A stretch of DNA of 64,000 nt, taken from assembly GCA_002281855.1 (NCBI GenBank), contig NCHQ01000002.1:186001-250000 (forward strand), read 5' to 3'. This document shows positions 32,638 to 40,389 of this stretch, in pieces. The notes beneath the pieces are model-generated. The model had not been told where the DNA came from, did not search any database, and saw nothing but the letters and a program-made list of their open reading frames with translations. This stretch comes from Rhodospirillales bacterium 24-66-33. GTDB lineage: Bacteria; Pseudomonadota; Alphaproteobacteria; Reyranellales; Reyranellaceae. The translations under genes and the position numbers were made by a program. Within the stretch, counting starts at the first letter, position 1, and each line of letters starts with the position of its first letter.

Positions 32638-32667
32638 GAAGGGCCCGCTGTTGCGGGCCCTTCTTTT
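32638..32667 (+). terminator. Strong terminator-like hairpin with no upstream gene on its strand
   Basis: GAAGGGCCCGC and GCGGGCCCTTC make a perfect 11-base-pair stem with a TGTT loop followed by TTTTGTT. No plus-strand gene ends nearby, because glnA already has its own terminator about 1 kb earlier. It may protect the dehydratase gene from read-through, or be left over from a lost gene. Confidence 0.8.
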
Positions 32668-32707
32668 GTTGGAGGATGCGCGCCGCAACACTTCTGAGGG
32701 AACGGGC

Positions 32708-33574
32708 ATGGGCTGGATGGACGAAGCGATGGAGACCCTGCGGCCCTGGATCGGGCGGGTGCGCACGGTCGAGGACGATATCGGCATGATGGCCGTCCGC
32801 CGCGTCGCCGCGACCTTCGACGTCGATCCCGACAGCATCAAGCGCGGCCAGGAGCTGCCGCCGCACTGGTTCACGGTGTTTTTTGCCGAAACCGTCCGCC
32901 AGGGCGAGCTGGGTCCCGACGGCCATCCCAACAAGGGCATCGTCCTGCCGCCGATCCCGATGCCGCGCCGCATGGGCGCCGGCCGCCAGGTCGAGATCAT
33001 GGGCCGCCTCAAGGCCGGCGAGCCGGCGCTGAAGAAGGCCGAGGTGGCGAACATCGTCCCCAAGACCGGCCGCTCGGGCGACATCTTCGTGCTGACGATG
33101 CGCCACACGATCGAACAGGGCGGCAAGACGATCGCCTCCGACACGTTCGACGCGATCTATCGCCCCGCCGTCCCGCCCGGCCAGAAGACCACCGCCACGG
33201 TGGCGACGCCGGCACGCACCGACCAGGCCTGGAGCGAGACGACGCCGCTCACCAACACGCTCAATTTCCGCTACGGCGGCATCACCTGGAACGCCCACCG
33301 CATCCATTATGACGGCGACTACACGCGCAGCGAGGAAGGCTATCCCGCCATCGTCTCCAACGGCGGCCTGTCGATGCACCTGATGGTCGATGCCGCGCTG
33401 AAGCACGCCAAGGGCGAGCTGAAGGGCTACAGCGCCCGCCTCGTCCATCCGCTCTGGGTCGGCGACCTGATCGAGGTCCGCGGCGAGGACCAGAAGGACG
33501 GCAGTCTCAGGCTCTGGGCGGCCGACAAGAACGGCGTGCTGTGCGGCGAGATGGACCTGGAGTTCGCGGCGTGA
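32708..33574 (+). CDS. MaoC-like/FAS1-type acyl-CoA dehydratase
   Basis: This 288-residue double hot-dog protein is of the mesaconyl-CoA hydratase/HTD2-like group. It reads MGWMDEAMETLRPWIGR at the start, with a long FAS1-like N-terminal half (PPHWFTVFF, MGAGRQVEIMGRLK) and a C-terminal half with FRYGGITWNAHRIHYD (the Asn/His-bearing hydratase-like segment) and SARLVHPLWVGDLIEVRGE. The ATG has GAGGGA upstream. Its stop overlaps the CoA-transferase start (GTGA), so the two act together, probably on an organic-acid CoA ester. Confidence 0.88.
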   Translation: MGWMDEAMETLRPWIGRVRTVEDDIGMMAVRRVAATFDVDPDSIKRGQELPPHWFTVFFAETVRQGELGPDGHPNKGIVLPPIPMPRRMGAGRQVEIMGRLKAGEPALKKAEVANIVPKTGRSGDIFVLTMRHTIEQGGKTIASDTFDAIYRPAVPPGQKTTATVATPARTDQAWSETTPLTNTLNFRYGGITWNAHRIHYDGDYTRSEEGYPAIVSNGGLSMHLMVDAALKHAKGELKGYSARLVHPLWVGDLIEVRGEDQKDGSLRLWAADKNGVLCGEMDLEFAA

Positions 33575-34764
33575 GCGGTGGTCCGCTCTCCGGCGTGAAG
33601 GTGGTCGACCTGACGACGGTGGTCGTGGGTCCCATCTGCACGCGCACGCTCGCCGACTACGGCGCCGAGGTCATCAAGGTCGAGGCGCCGGGCGGCGACC
33701 TGCTGCGCACCATGGCGCAGGGCAGCCGCAATCCCGGCATGTCGGGCAAGTTCATCAACTTCAACCGCAACAAGCGCTCGATCGTGCTCGACATCAAGCA
33801 GCCGGACGGGCTCGCGGCGCTCCATCGCCTGATCGAAAAGGCCGACGTGTTCGTGAGCAACGTCCGGCCCGAGGCCCTCACCCGCGCCGGGCTCGATCAT
33901 GCGAGTCTGGCAAAGAAGAACCCGAAGCTGATCCACTGCTCGATCCTGGCCTTCGGCCGCGGCGGCCGTTACTACAACCGCCCCGCCTACGATCCCATCG
34001 TGCAGAGCCTGTCCGGCGTCGCCGGCACCTTGGAACGCGCCACCGGCGAGCCGCGCTTCGTGCCCATGGTGATGAGCGACCACACCACGGGCCTGATCGC
34101 CGCCCAGTGCATCGGCTTCGCGCTGTACCGGCGCGAGAAGAGCGGCGTCGGCGAGGCGATCGACGTGCCCATGCTCGAGAACATGGCCTCGTTCGTGTCG
34201 AGCGAGCATCTGGGCGCGGCGACCTTCGATCCGCCGATCGGCCCCAGCGGCGACGGCCGCCTGCTTAGCCCCGACTACCGCCCGCTGCCCACCAAGGATG
34301 GCTACATCACCGTCGGGCCCAACACCAACCAGCAGGCCTTCGCTTTCTTCGACGCCATCGGCCGGCCCGAACTGAAGACCGACCCGCGCTTCGACAGCGC
34401 CGCCTCGCGCACGAAGAATGCCGCCGAGTACTTCGTTGTCCGCAAAGAGGGCCTCGCCCAGAAGACCACGGCGGAATGGCTGGAGATCTTCGACCGGCTC
34501 GACGTGCCGGCCGCGCGCTACAACACGATCGACGATCTGCTTACCGATCCCCACTTGGCCGATGTCGGCTTCTTCCAGCCCGAGGACCATCCCAGCGAAG
34601 GCCGTATCCGCCGTTCGCGCCGCGCCAACAAGTTCTCGGGTGGAGAACGCCCGGTCGAGACGCATGCGCCTCGCCTCGGCGAGCATACCGCCGAGATTCT
34701 CGGCGAGGCCGGATACGGCGACGCCGAAATCGAGAAGATGCGGACGTCGGGCGCCGTGCGCTGA
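33571..34764 (+). CDS. Family III (CaiB/BaiF) CoA-transferase
   Basis: This 397-residue CoA-transferase starts at a GTG overlapping the previous stop. The N-terminus LSGVKVVDLTTVVVGPICTR is typical. The catalytic aspartate is D170 in VMSDHTTGLIA, matching Asp169 of formyl-CoA transferase. The last domain carries LPTKDGYITVG. It presumably activates or recycles the acid whose CoA ester the upstream dehydratase handles. The substrate is unknown. Confidence 0.92.
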   Translation: MSGGPLSGVKVVDLTTVVVGPICTRTLADYGAEVIKVEAPGGDLLRTMAQGSRNPGMSGKFINFNRNKRSIVLDIKQPDGLAALHRLIEKADVFVSNVRPEALTRAGLDHASLAKKNPKLIHCSILAFGRGGRYYNRPAYDPIVQSLSGVAGTLERATGEPRFVPMVMSDHTTGLIAAQCIGFALYRREKSGVGEAIDVPMLENMASFVSSEHLGAATFDPPIGPSGDGRLLSPDYRPLPTKDGYITVGPNTNQQAFAFFDAIGRPELKTDPRFDSAASRTKNAAEYFVVRKEGLAQKTTAEWLEIFDRLDVPAARYNTIDDLLTDPHLADVGFFQPEDHPSEGRIRRSRRANKFSGGERPVETHAPRLGEHTAEILGEAGYGDAEIEKMRTSGAVR

Positions 34765-34807
34765 CCGCTGCTTGGGGGCACCGCGCCGGCCTGGCCAGGC
34801 CACGCAA

Positions 34808-34843
34808 ACGAAATAGACGAAATAACCGAAACAATCGAAGCGA
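34808..34843. repeat. Four degenerate 9-base tandem repeats
   Basis: ACGAAATAG, ACGAAATAA, CCGAAACAA and TCGAAGCGA follow one another without gaps in the 181-base space between the converging CoA-transferase and GNAT genes. It is AT-rich and stands out from the GC-rich surroundings. A short inverted repeat, CGGTA-N6-TACCG, follows at about 34862. The role is unknown. Confidence 0.5.
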
Positions 34844-34945
34844 ACCCGCCCGGGGGACAATGCGGTACTTAAATACCGTGGAGATCGCGTATGGACGTGC
34901 TGGATGACCCCGCCGCCGACGGGCCGCATCGGCCCTGCGCCCGCA

Positions 34946-35530
34946 CTAGCCAGGACTTCTTCTGTTCCTGAGATACTCCTGCCACAGCGGTCGCCATTGC
35001 TCCTGCGTCACGACAAGCACGACTTCGTCGCAACGCTCTCCATCCTGCCGGCGGATCCACTTTGGAAGTCGTCCTACTTCCTCGTAGCCGTTCTTCCGGG
35101 CGTACGCGAGGCTGCGCTTGTTGTCGTCCATCACGCGTGAGCGGATGGCATACAGATCGAGTGCATTGAAGGCGAAGTCGAGCATCAGCATCTTCGCTTC
35201 GCTTCCGTAGCCCTTGCCGAGATGATCCGCCTCGCCGATCGTTGTGCTGGTGGTGGCCGTGCGGTGTGCCCAATCGACCTCATGCAAGCCGATCCAACCG
35301 ATCAGTTCGTTGTCCTCGATCGTCACGATGCCGAGGCCAAACTCCGTCGTCGAACCCGACAGCCTGTCCAGCCACTCCTCCTGGGCCTTTTCCATGAGAG
35401 GAAAGGCCCGCGCCAATCGGAACTGGGTCGTTTCCGGATCGTTCATCCAGCGCCGCATTGCCGGGATGTCGGCTCTCTGGAGGGGACGCAACAGTACGTG
35501 CTCACCTTTGCGGAAGACGACGTCGCTCAT
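34946..35530 (-). CDS. GNAT-family N-acetyltransferase (RimJ/RimL type)
   Basis: This 194-residue acetyltransferase has an N-terminus VLLRPLQRADIPAMRRWMNDP, the acetyl-CoA pyrophosphate loop LGKGYGSEAKMLMLDFAF, and the C-terminal MDDNKRSLAYARKNGYEEVGRL. All are typical of the RimJ/RimL branch that acetylates protein N-termini or small amines. It is 51 bases downstream of the dioxygenase and may be in the same transcript. The substrate is unknown. Confidence 0.9.
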   Translation of the reverse strand: MSDVVFRKGEHVLLRPLQRADIPAMRRWMNDPETTQFRLARAFPLMEKAQEEWLDRLSGSTTEFGLGIVTIEDNELIGWIGLHEVDWAHRTATTSTTIGEADHLGKGYGSEAKMLMLDFAFNALDLYAIRSRVMDDNKRSLAYARKNGYEEVGRLPKWIRRQDGERCDEVVLVVTQEQWRPLWQEYLRNRRSPG

Positions 35531-35581
35531 CGAATCATTCCTTTGTCACCAATCGGAGCTGGTCAGGCGGCGGTCAATCCC

Positions 35582-36421
35582 TCAGATCGGCGGCTCGCCC
35601 TCGATCAGCACGCGGTGCATAACCCGTTCCTCGCCCACCGGATAGTCGATGACGACACGGTGCATGGTGGCGCGATTGTCCCAGACGACGATGTCTCCCC
35701 TGCTCCAGACGTGACCGAAGTGATGCTGCGGCTTGCGCGCCTCGTCGGCCAGTTCGTCGAGCAGGGCGTCGCTTTCGGCCCGCTCCAGCCCGACGATGCG
35801 ATCGAGGCGGTTGGGGTTGAGATAGAGCGCCTTGCGCCCCGTGACGGGATGCGTCCGCACCAGCGGATGCTCGACGTCCGGCGTCTCGGCGATCTCCTCG
35901 GGCGTGCGCGGCGACGGCCGGTTGCGGGCACGCGGCGTGTCGTAGCCGTGGATGGCCTTCATGCCGTCGATCCGCTTGCGCGTCTCCTCCGGCAGGGCTT
36001 CGAACACCGAGTGCATGTTGCAGAACCAGGTCGAGCCGCCGTGGCTCGGAATCTCGATACTGTGCAGCAAGGTCGCCTTGGCGGGCACGGCGAAATAGGA
36101 ATCGTCGGTGTGCCAGTCCTCCGCCCGAATGGCCGTCTTGTCGGTCGTGCCGTCGGCCATCAGGGTGCTCACCATGACCGACACGTCGGGCACGGCGCCG
36201 CTGCGCTTGTAGCGTAGCAGCTGCCTCTGCGGCGCGCCGAAGGCCTTCGAGAACTCTCGCGTCTGCTCCGGCGTCATCGGATCGCCCGGGATAACGACCA
36301 GCAGATGCTCGGCAAGCGCCTGGTTCAGCATCGCGGCCACCGCGGGCTCGTTCGCGGCGGCGCGATCCAGCCCCTCGATCCGCGCGCCCAGGGCGCCTTC
36401 GTTGGGAACGACTTGCGGCAT
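35582..36421 (-). CDS. TauD/TfdA-family Fe(II)/2-oxoglutarate dioxygenase
   Basis: This 279-residue cytoplasmic dioxygenase has its iron ligands visible as H104 and D106 (DWHTDDSYF) and H254 (NRATMHRV). The 2-oxoglutarate arginine is R266. The family includes taurine, alkylsulfate and 2,4-D oxygenases. Lying behind a sulfatase and a solute receptor, it may release sulfite or an aldehyde from an organosulfur compound, but this is inference. The start MPQVVPNEGALG is 94 bases after the receptor gene. Confidence 0.88.
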   Translation of the reverse strand: MPQVVPNEGALGARIEGLDRAAANEPAVAAMLNQALAEHLLVVIPGDPMTPEQTREFSKAFGAPQRQLLRYKRSGAVPDVSVMVSTLMADGTTDKTAIRAEDWHTDDSYFAVPAKATLLHSIEIPSHGGSTWFCNMHSVFEALPEETRKRIDGMKAIHGYDTPRARNRPSPRTPEEIAETPDVEHPLVRTHPVTGRKALYLNPNRLDRIVGLERAESDALLDELADEARKPQHHFGHVWSRGDIVVWDNRATMHRVVIDYPVGEERVMHRVLIEGEPPI

Positions 36422-36515
36422 GGTCCTGCGACTCCCGTCCGTTCACTGCGTCGAGCAAGCCTAACGCAGGAACGGCCAACCGCACAAAGGCGCGAGCCGG
36501 AGAGCGGAAGGCGCC

Positions 36516-37478
36516 CTACTCGGCTTTGAAGCCCAGCTCCTTCGTCAGGATACCGAAGCGGCGATAGTCGCTCTGGAGCAACGCACCGAGGTCCTGGGCC
36601 GTGCCGCCGACGGGCCGCATCGCCACCCCCGCGTAGATTTCCCGCAGCCGCGGATCGCGCAGCGCGGTGTTCACCTCGGCATTGAGTCGTTGGAGGATGG
36701 CAGGCGGCACCTTGGCCGGCGCCAGCAGCGCCATCCACTGATCGACGACGACGTCGTAGCCCAGCTCCTTCAGGGTGGGCACGTCGGGCAGCGCCGGCGA
36801 TCTCTCGGCGGTGGTGACGGCCAGGATGCGGATCCGCCCCGCCTTCTGATAGGGGATCAGCGGCGCGATCCCCAGCACCGCGAGCTGGACCTGACCGGCC
36901 AGGAGATCGTTCACCGCCTGGCCGCCGCCGCGGTACGGCACGTGCAGCAGCTTGAGGCCCGAGACGCGGGCGAACCATTCGCCGGCGAAGTTCTGCGACG
37001 AGCCGATGCCCGAGGTGGCGTAGCCGATCGGCTCGCGCTGCGTCCGCCCGAGAGCGACGAGCTGCTGCAGCGTGGTGACGCCGAGAGAGGGGTGGACCGC
37101 GATCACCAGCGGCTGCGACGAGAGCTGGGCGATCGGGGCGAAGTCGCGGATCGGGTCGTAGTTGGGCGGCGGATCGAGATGCGGCTGCAGGCCGAGACTG
37201 TCGGTGCCGGCCAGCAGAGTATAGCCGTCCGGCGCCGCCTTGGCCGCGAAGTCGTAGCCGATGCGGCCGGCCGCGCCGGGCTTGTTCTCGACGACCACCG
37301 ACACGCCGAGCTGCTGCGACAGCCGTTCCGCCAGCGGCCGGACCGCCGTGTCCGTGGTCCCGCCCGACGGAAACGGCACGACGATGCGGATCGGCTTGCT
37401 CGGCCAGTCCTGCGCCGCGGCGGCGAAGGCCGAGAGCGCGAGGCAGCCCGCGAGGGCCGCGAGAAAGACGCGCCTCAT
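36516..37478 (-). CDS. TctC/Bug-type periplasmic solute-binding protein
   Basis: This 320-residue receptor of the tripartite tricarboxylate transporter type is secreted by a Sec signal (MRRVFLAALAGCLALSAFAAAAQD). The family core IRIVVPFPSGGTTDTAVRPLAERL and PGAAGRIGYDFAAKAAPDGYTLL is intact. No TctA/TctB membrane genes are nearby, as is common for expanded Bug receptor families. The ATG overlaps the sulfatase stop (ATGA), tying it to that gene's substrate. Confidence 0.92.
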   Translation of the reverse strand: MRRVFLAALAGCLALSAFAAAAQDWPSKPIRIVVPFPSGGTTDTAVRPLAERLSQQLGVSVVVENKPGAAGRIGYDFAAKAAPDGYTLLAGTDSLGLQPHLDPPPNYDPIRDFAPIAQLSSQPLVIAVHPSLGVTTLQQLVALGRTQREPIGYATSGIGSSQNFAGEWFARVSGLKLLHVPYRGGGQAVNDLLAGQVQLAVLGIAPLIPYQKAGRIRILAVTTAERSPALPDVPTLKELGYDVVVDQWMALLAPAKVPPAILQRLNAEVNTALRDPRLREIYAGVAMRPVGGTAQDLGALLQSDYRRFGILTKELGFKAE

Positions 37479-38830
37479 GCGCCCGCCTTTCCGCCCGGCA
37501 CGAACGCGTCCGGCGCGCCGGGCGGAATCGGCGGATGGGCCTTGAGACTGTCCTGGAACGATTCGATCAGGCGACGGATCGGCCCGCGCACCCACCCTTC
37601 GTCCATGTTCGCGTCGGTCTCCTCCTTCGGATCCTTCACGAGATTGAACAGATAGGGCGTCTCCAGCTTGATCGGTCCTTCATTGGGCTCGACCTCCCAC
37701 ATGAGATGCATCTTCCAGTCGCGCCATTTGACGGCCCGCAGCTCGGTCTTGATGTAATAGGGAAACCCGTCGCGTGCGGATTTCGGCTGCTCGCCCAGCA
37801 GGAAGCCCAGCTGGTCGATGCCGTCGATCGGCCGGTCGGTCGGCAGCATCGCGCCGCCTGCCTTCGCAAGGGTCGGATAGAGGTCGGTGATGTGCAGCAC
37901 GTCCGTGGTGCGGCGCGGCGCGATGCGGCCCGGCCAGCGCAGGATGAAGGGAACGCGAAGCCCGCCCTCCATGGCCGTGTGATAGGTGCCGCGCCAGGGT
38001 CCGGCGGTGCCGCGCCACGGCCGCCGGAACTCCGGCCCGTTGTCGCTGCCGAAGAGCACGAGCGTGTCCTCACGCAGGCCCAGCCGGTCGATTGCATCCA
38101 GCATCTCCCCCACCCGATGGTCCATCTCGGCCATCGCATCGGCAAAGTCGCCCGCACCGGTGCTGCCCGCGAAATCGGGATGCGGCAGGGTCGGGAAGTG
38201 CAGTTGCGTCAAGGGTACGTAGGCGAAGAACGGCTGGCCGGCGCCCGACTGGCGCTCCATGAAATCGATCGTCCGGCGCGTCAGCTCGCCGTCGATCAGG
38301 CGGCGCTGCTCGAGGTCGTAGACCGCGAGGTCGCGCGCCGGCGCGCCCTTCACGCCCTCCATCACATAGGGCATCGGCACGATCGTGGGATCGAAGCCCG
38401 GCGCCGCCGTGAACATCGCCTCGTTCGAGGTGCGCGGAATGCCGTACCATTCGTCGAAGCCGCGATCCTTGGGCAGGCGCCCTTCCCGGTCACCCAGATG
38501 CCATTTGCCGAAGCAGGCCGTCGCGTAGCCGGCGCCCTGCAGCAGTTCTCCGATCGTGATCTCCCAGGGGATCAGGCCCTGCGGCAGGCCGGCCGGCACC
38601 GACTGCATCGCCCCCGTGCGGATCGGGTGCCGCCCGGTCATCAGCGCCGAGCGCGTCGGCACGCAGTCGCTCTCGACGTTGAAGTTGAGGCAGGTCAGGC
38701 CTTCTTCCGCCAACGCGTCGATCCGCGGTGTCGGGGCTCCGCGCAACACGCCGCCGCCGTAGCAGCCGAGTTCCCCCCATCCCAGATTGTCAGCGAGGAT
38801 CAGCAGGATGTTGGGCGGGCGAACGGTCAC
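37475..38830 (-). CDS. Sulfatase (arylsulfatase-like, formylglycine-dependent)
   Basis: This 451-residue alkaline-phosphatase-superfamily hydrolase has the metal-binding N-terminus NILLILADNLGWGELGCYGGG. The formylglycine motif is C56-V-P-T-R60 followed by SALMTGR; the fourth position is Thr where Ser or Ala is usual. FGSDNGPEFR is the second metal site. I see no signal peptide, so it is probably cytoplasmic. It is the first gene of a group with a Bug receptor and a TauD dioxygenase, divergent from a LysR regulator. Confidence 0.92.
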   Translation of the reverse strand: MTVRPPNILLILADNLGWGELGCYGGGVLRGAPTPRIDALAEEGLTCLNFNVESDCVPTRSALMTGRHPIRTGAMQSVPAGLPQGLIPWEITIGELLQGAGYATACFGKWHLGDREGRLPKDRGFDEWYGIPRTSNEAMFTAAPGFDPTIVPMPYVMEGVKGAPARDLAVYDLEQRRLIDGELTRRTIDFMERQSGAGQPFFAYVPLTQLHFPTLPHPDFAGSTGAGDFADAMAEMDHRVGEMLDAIDRLGLREDTLVLFGSDNGPEFRRPWRGTAGPWRGTYHTAMEGGLRVPFILRWPGRIAPRRTTDVLHITDLYPTLAKAGGAMLPTDRPIDGIDQLGFLLGEQPKSARDGFPYYIKTELRAVKWRDWKMHLMWEVEPNEGPIKLETPYLFNLVKDPKEETDANMDEGWVRGPIRRLIESFQDSLKAHPPIPPGAPDAFVPGGKAGA

Positions 38831-38907
38831 GGGTCACGCTCCTCTGTGGATCCGCAAAGAGTGACAGGCACCTGCTCATGTATAAAATGCAAACAGCGGA
38901 CGGGTTG

Positions 38908-38922
38908 TTGCGATTTCCGCAA
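38908..38922. promoter_or_regulatory. LysR-type box (T-N11-A palindrome)
   Basis: TTGCG-ATTTC-CGCAA is a perfect 5-base inverted repeat with the T-N11-A core of LysR-type operators. It lies in the 102-base divergent region, 10 bases before the lysR start, consistent with autoregulation and control of the sulfatase operon. A TATAAAAT-like box lies about 28 bases before its left end. Confidence 0.6.
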
Positions 38923-38932
38923 GAGGTGTCGG

Positions 38933-39838
38933 ATGAAACTGCAGGCGCTGCGGCTCTTCCTGCGCATCATGGAGCTGGGAAGCCTCGGCACCGCCGCCCA
39001 GTCGCTGAACATGAGCCAGTCCGCGGCAAGCCGCCTGCTGGCCGGCCTCGAACACGAAACCGGGCTGCGTCTCTTCCACCGCGATCGCATGCGCCTCGTG
39101 CCGACGCCCGAAGGGACCACGTTCTTCGCCGAGGTGCGGCGCGTTCTGGTGGCGATCGACGACCTGCCCCGCGTAGCCCAGCGCGTGGCGGGCGGCACGC
39201 GGGCCCGCCTCAGGATCGTCAGCATGCCGCGCTTTGCCGCCAGCCTGCTCGCGCCGGCGGTGGCCCATTTCCATCGCCATCACCCGGAGGTCGAGATCGA
39301 CGTCGCGATCATCCATCGGCGGGAGCTCGAACTGGCCGTCGCCAACCAGTCCTTCGACCTCGGGATCGGCGCCCTGCCACTCGACAATCCGGGGATCGAG
39401 GCTCGGCCGCTCATGACCCTGCCCGCCGTGGTCGTCCTTCCTGCCCGCCATCCCCTCGCCCGGCGCAAATCGCTCGGCGCCCGCGATCTCGCCGCCGAGA
39501 CCCTGGTGGTGCTCGGTCCCGGCACACAGTTGCGCCATGACGTGGAGACCATGTTCGCGGCCGAAGGCGTCGCCATTCGTCCGAGCATCGTCGTCGACTC
39601 ACTCGAATTCGCCTGCCGTCTGGTCGCCCAGGGTGCCGGTGTGGCCATTGCCGATCCGCTCACGCCGGCAGCCCTGGGTGCGGGCCGGCTCGCCCTGGTG
39701 CCGTGGCGTCCGCGAACGCTGTTCAACGTCGGCGTGCTCCTGCCGGCGCTGATGCCGCCCTCGCGTTCGGTCGAGCAGTTTCTGGAAGCCCTGCGGCGCG
39801 CGGCCAAGGAAGCCGGCGCCCGCCTCGCGTCCGCCTAG
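38933..39838 (+). CDS. LysR-family transcriptional regulator
   Basis: This 301-residue LysR regulator has an N-terminal winged helix (LRLFLRIMELGSLGTAAQSL, NMSQSAASRLLAGLEHETGL) and a periplasmic-binding-protein-like effector domain (RLRIVSMPRFAASLLAP). The start MKLQALRL follows AAGAGG. It is divergent from the sulfatase-receptor-dioxygenase group and is its likely regulator. The stop overlaps the stop of the converging next gene in CTAG. Confidence 0.92.
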   Translation: MKLQALRLFLRIMELGSLGTAAQSLNMSQSAASRLLAGLEHETGLRLFHRDRMRLVPTPEGTTFFAEVRRVLVAIDDLPRVAQRVAGGTRARLRIVSMPRFAASLLAPAVAHFHRHHPEVEIDVAIIHRRELELAVANQSFDLGIGALPLDNPGIEARPLMTLPAVVVLPARHPLARRKSLGARDLAAETLVVLGPGTQLRHDVETMFAAEGVAIRPSIVVDSLEFACRLVAQGAGVAIADPLTPAALGAGRLALVPWRPRTLFNVGVLLPALMPPSRSVEQFLEALRRAAKEAGARLASA

Positions 39839-40344
39839 CGGGCCAGTAGGCCCGCCACCAGGCCCGACAGCCAGCGGCGCAGGCGCTGCACCATGGCCTT
39901 CGTCTTCTGCCAGGCCGGCAGCGACTCGACGAAGGCATAAAGCCTGTCACGCCATTTGAAGACCCAGGTCTCGGAGGCGAGGAACCAGGGCATCGTCACC
40001 AGGGTCGGCCGCAGGATCTTGTAGAGACGCGCGACCAGGGCCGTCGCCAGCACCTTGCCGAGCAGGATGCTGGCCGTCGCCAGGGCGAACTTGCCGTGGA
40101 GGGCAAAGCCGAAGGCCGCCAGCTTGATCGGCAGCACCAGCGTGGAAGGCGCGACGAAGGCAACCAAGGCTCCCCAGGGCGGCAGGCGCCCGAACCAGGC
40201 TTCGAGCCGGGCGACCGGCGGCCACTTGGCGAACGCCGCCATGGCGACGCCCAGGTAGTGGAGCAGCACGTCCTCGAAGAAGACGACCGCCGCCGCCAGG
40301 GGCATCAGGATCAGTTCCAGGGCGCGCTTGAGGTGGCGTTTCAT
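39835..40344 (-). CDS. Hypothetical membrane protein
   Basis: This 169-residue protein has a basic start (MKRHLKRALELI) followed by hydrophobic stretches PLAAAVVFFEDVLLHYLGV, LVAFVAPSTLVLPIKLAAFG and LATASILLGKVLATALVARL, then a basic, non-hydrophobic C-terminus. Two to four membrane segments are likely. I do not recognise a named family. It starts 45 bases from, and divergent to, a phosphatase gene and converges on lysR with overlapping TAG stops. Confidence 0.75.
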   Translation of the reverse strand: MKRHLKRALELILMPLAAAVVFFEDVLLHYLGVAMAAFAKWPPVARLEAWFGRLPPWGALVAFVAPSTLVLPIKLAAFGFALHGKFALATASILLGKVLATALVARLYKILRPTLVTMPWFLASETWVFKWRDRLYAFVESLPAWQKTKAMVQRLRRWLSGLVAGLLAR

Positions 40345-40389
40345 CGCGTAGCCATCCAAACCACACAAAATGTCATTATGGTGTTTACC

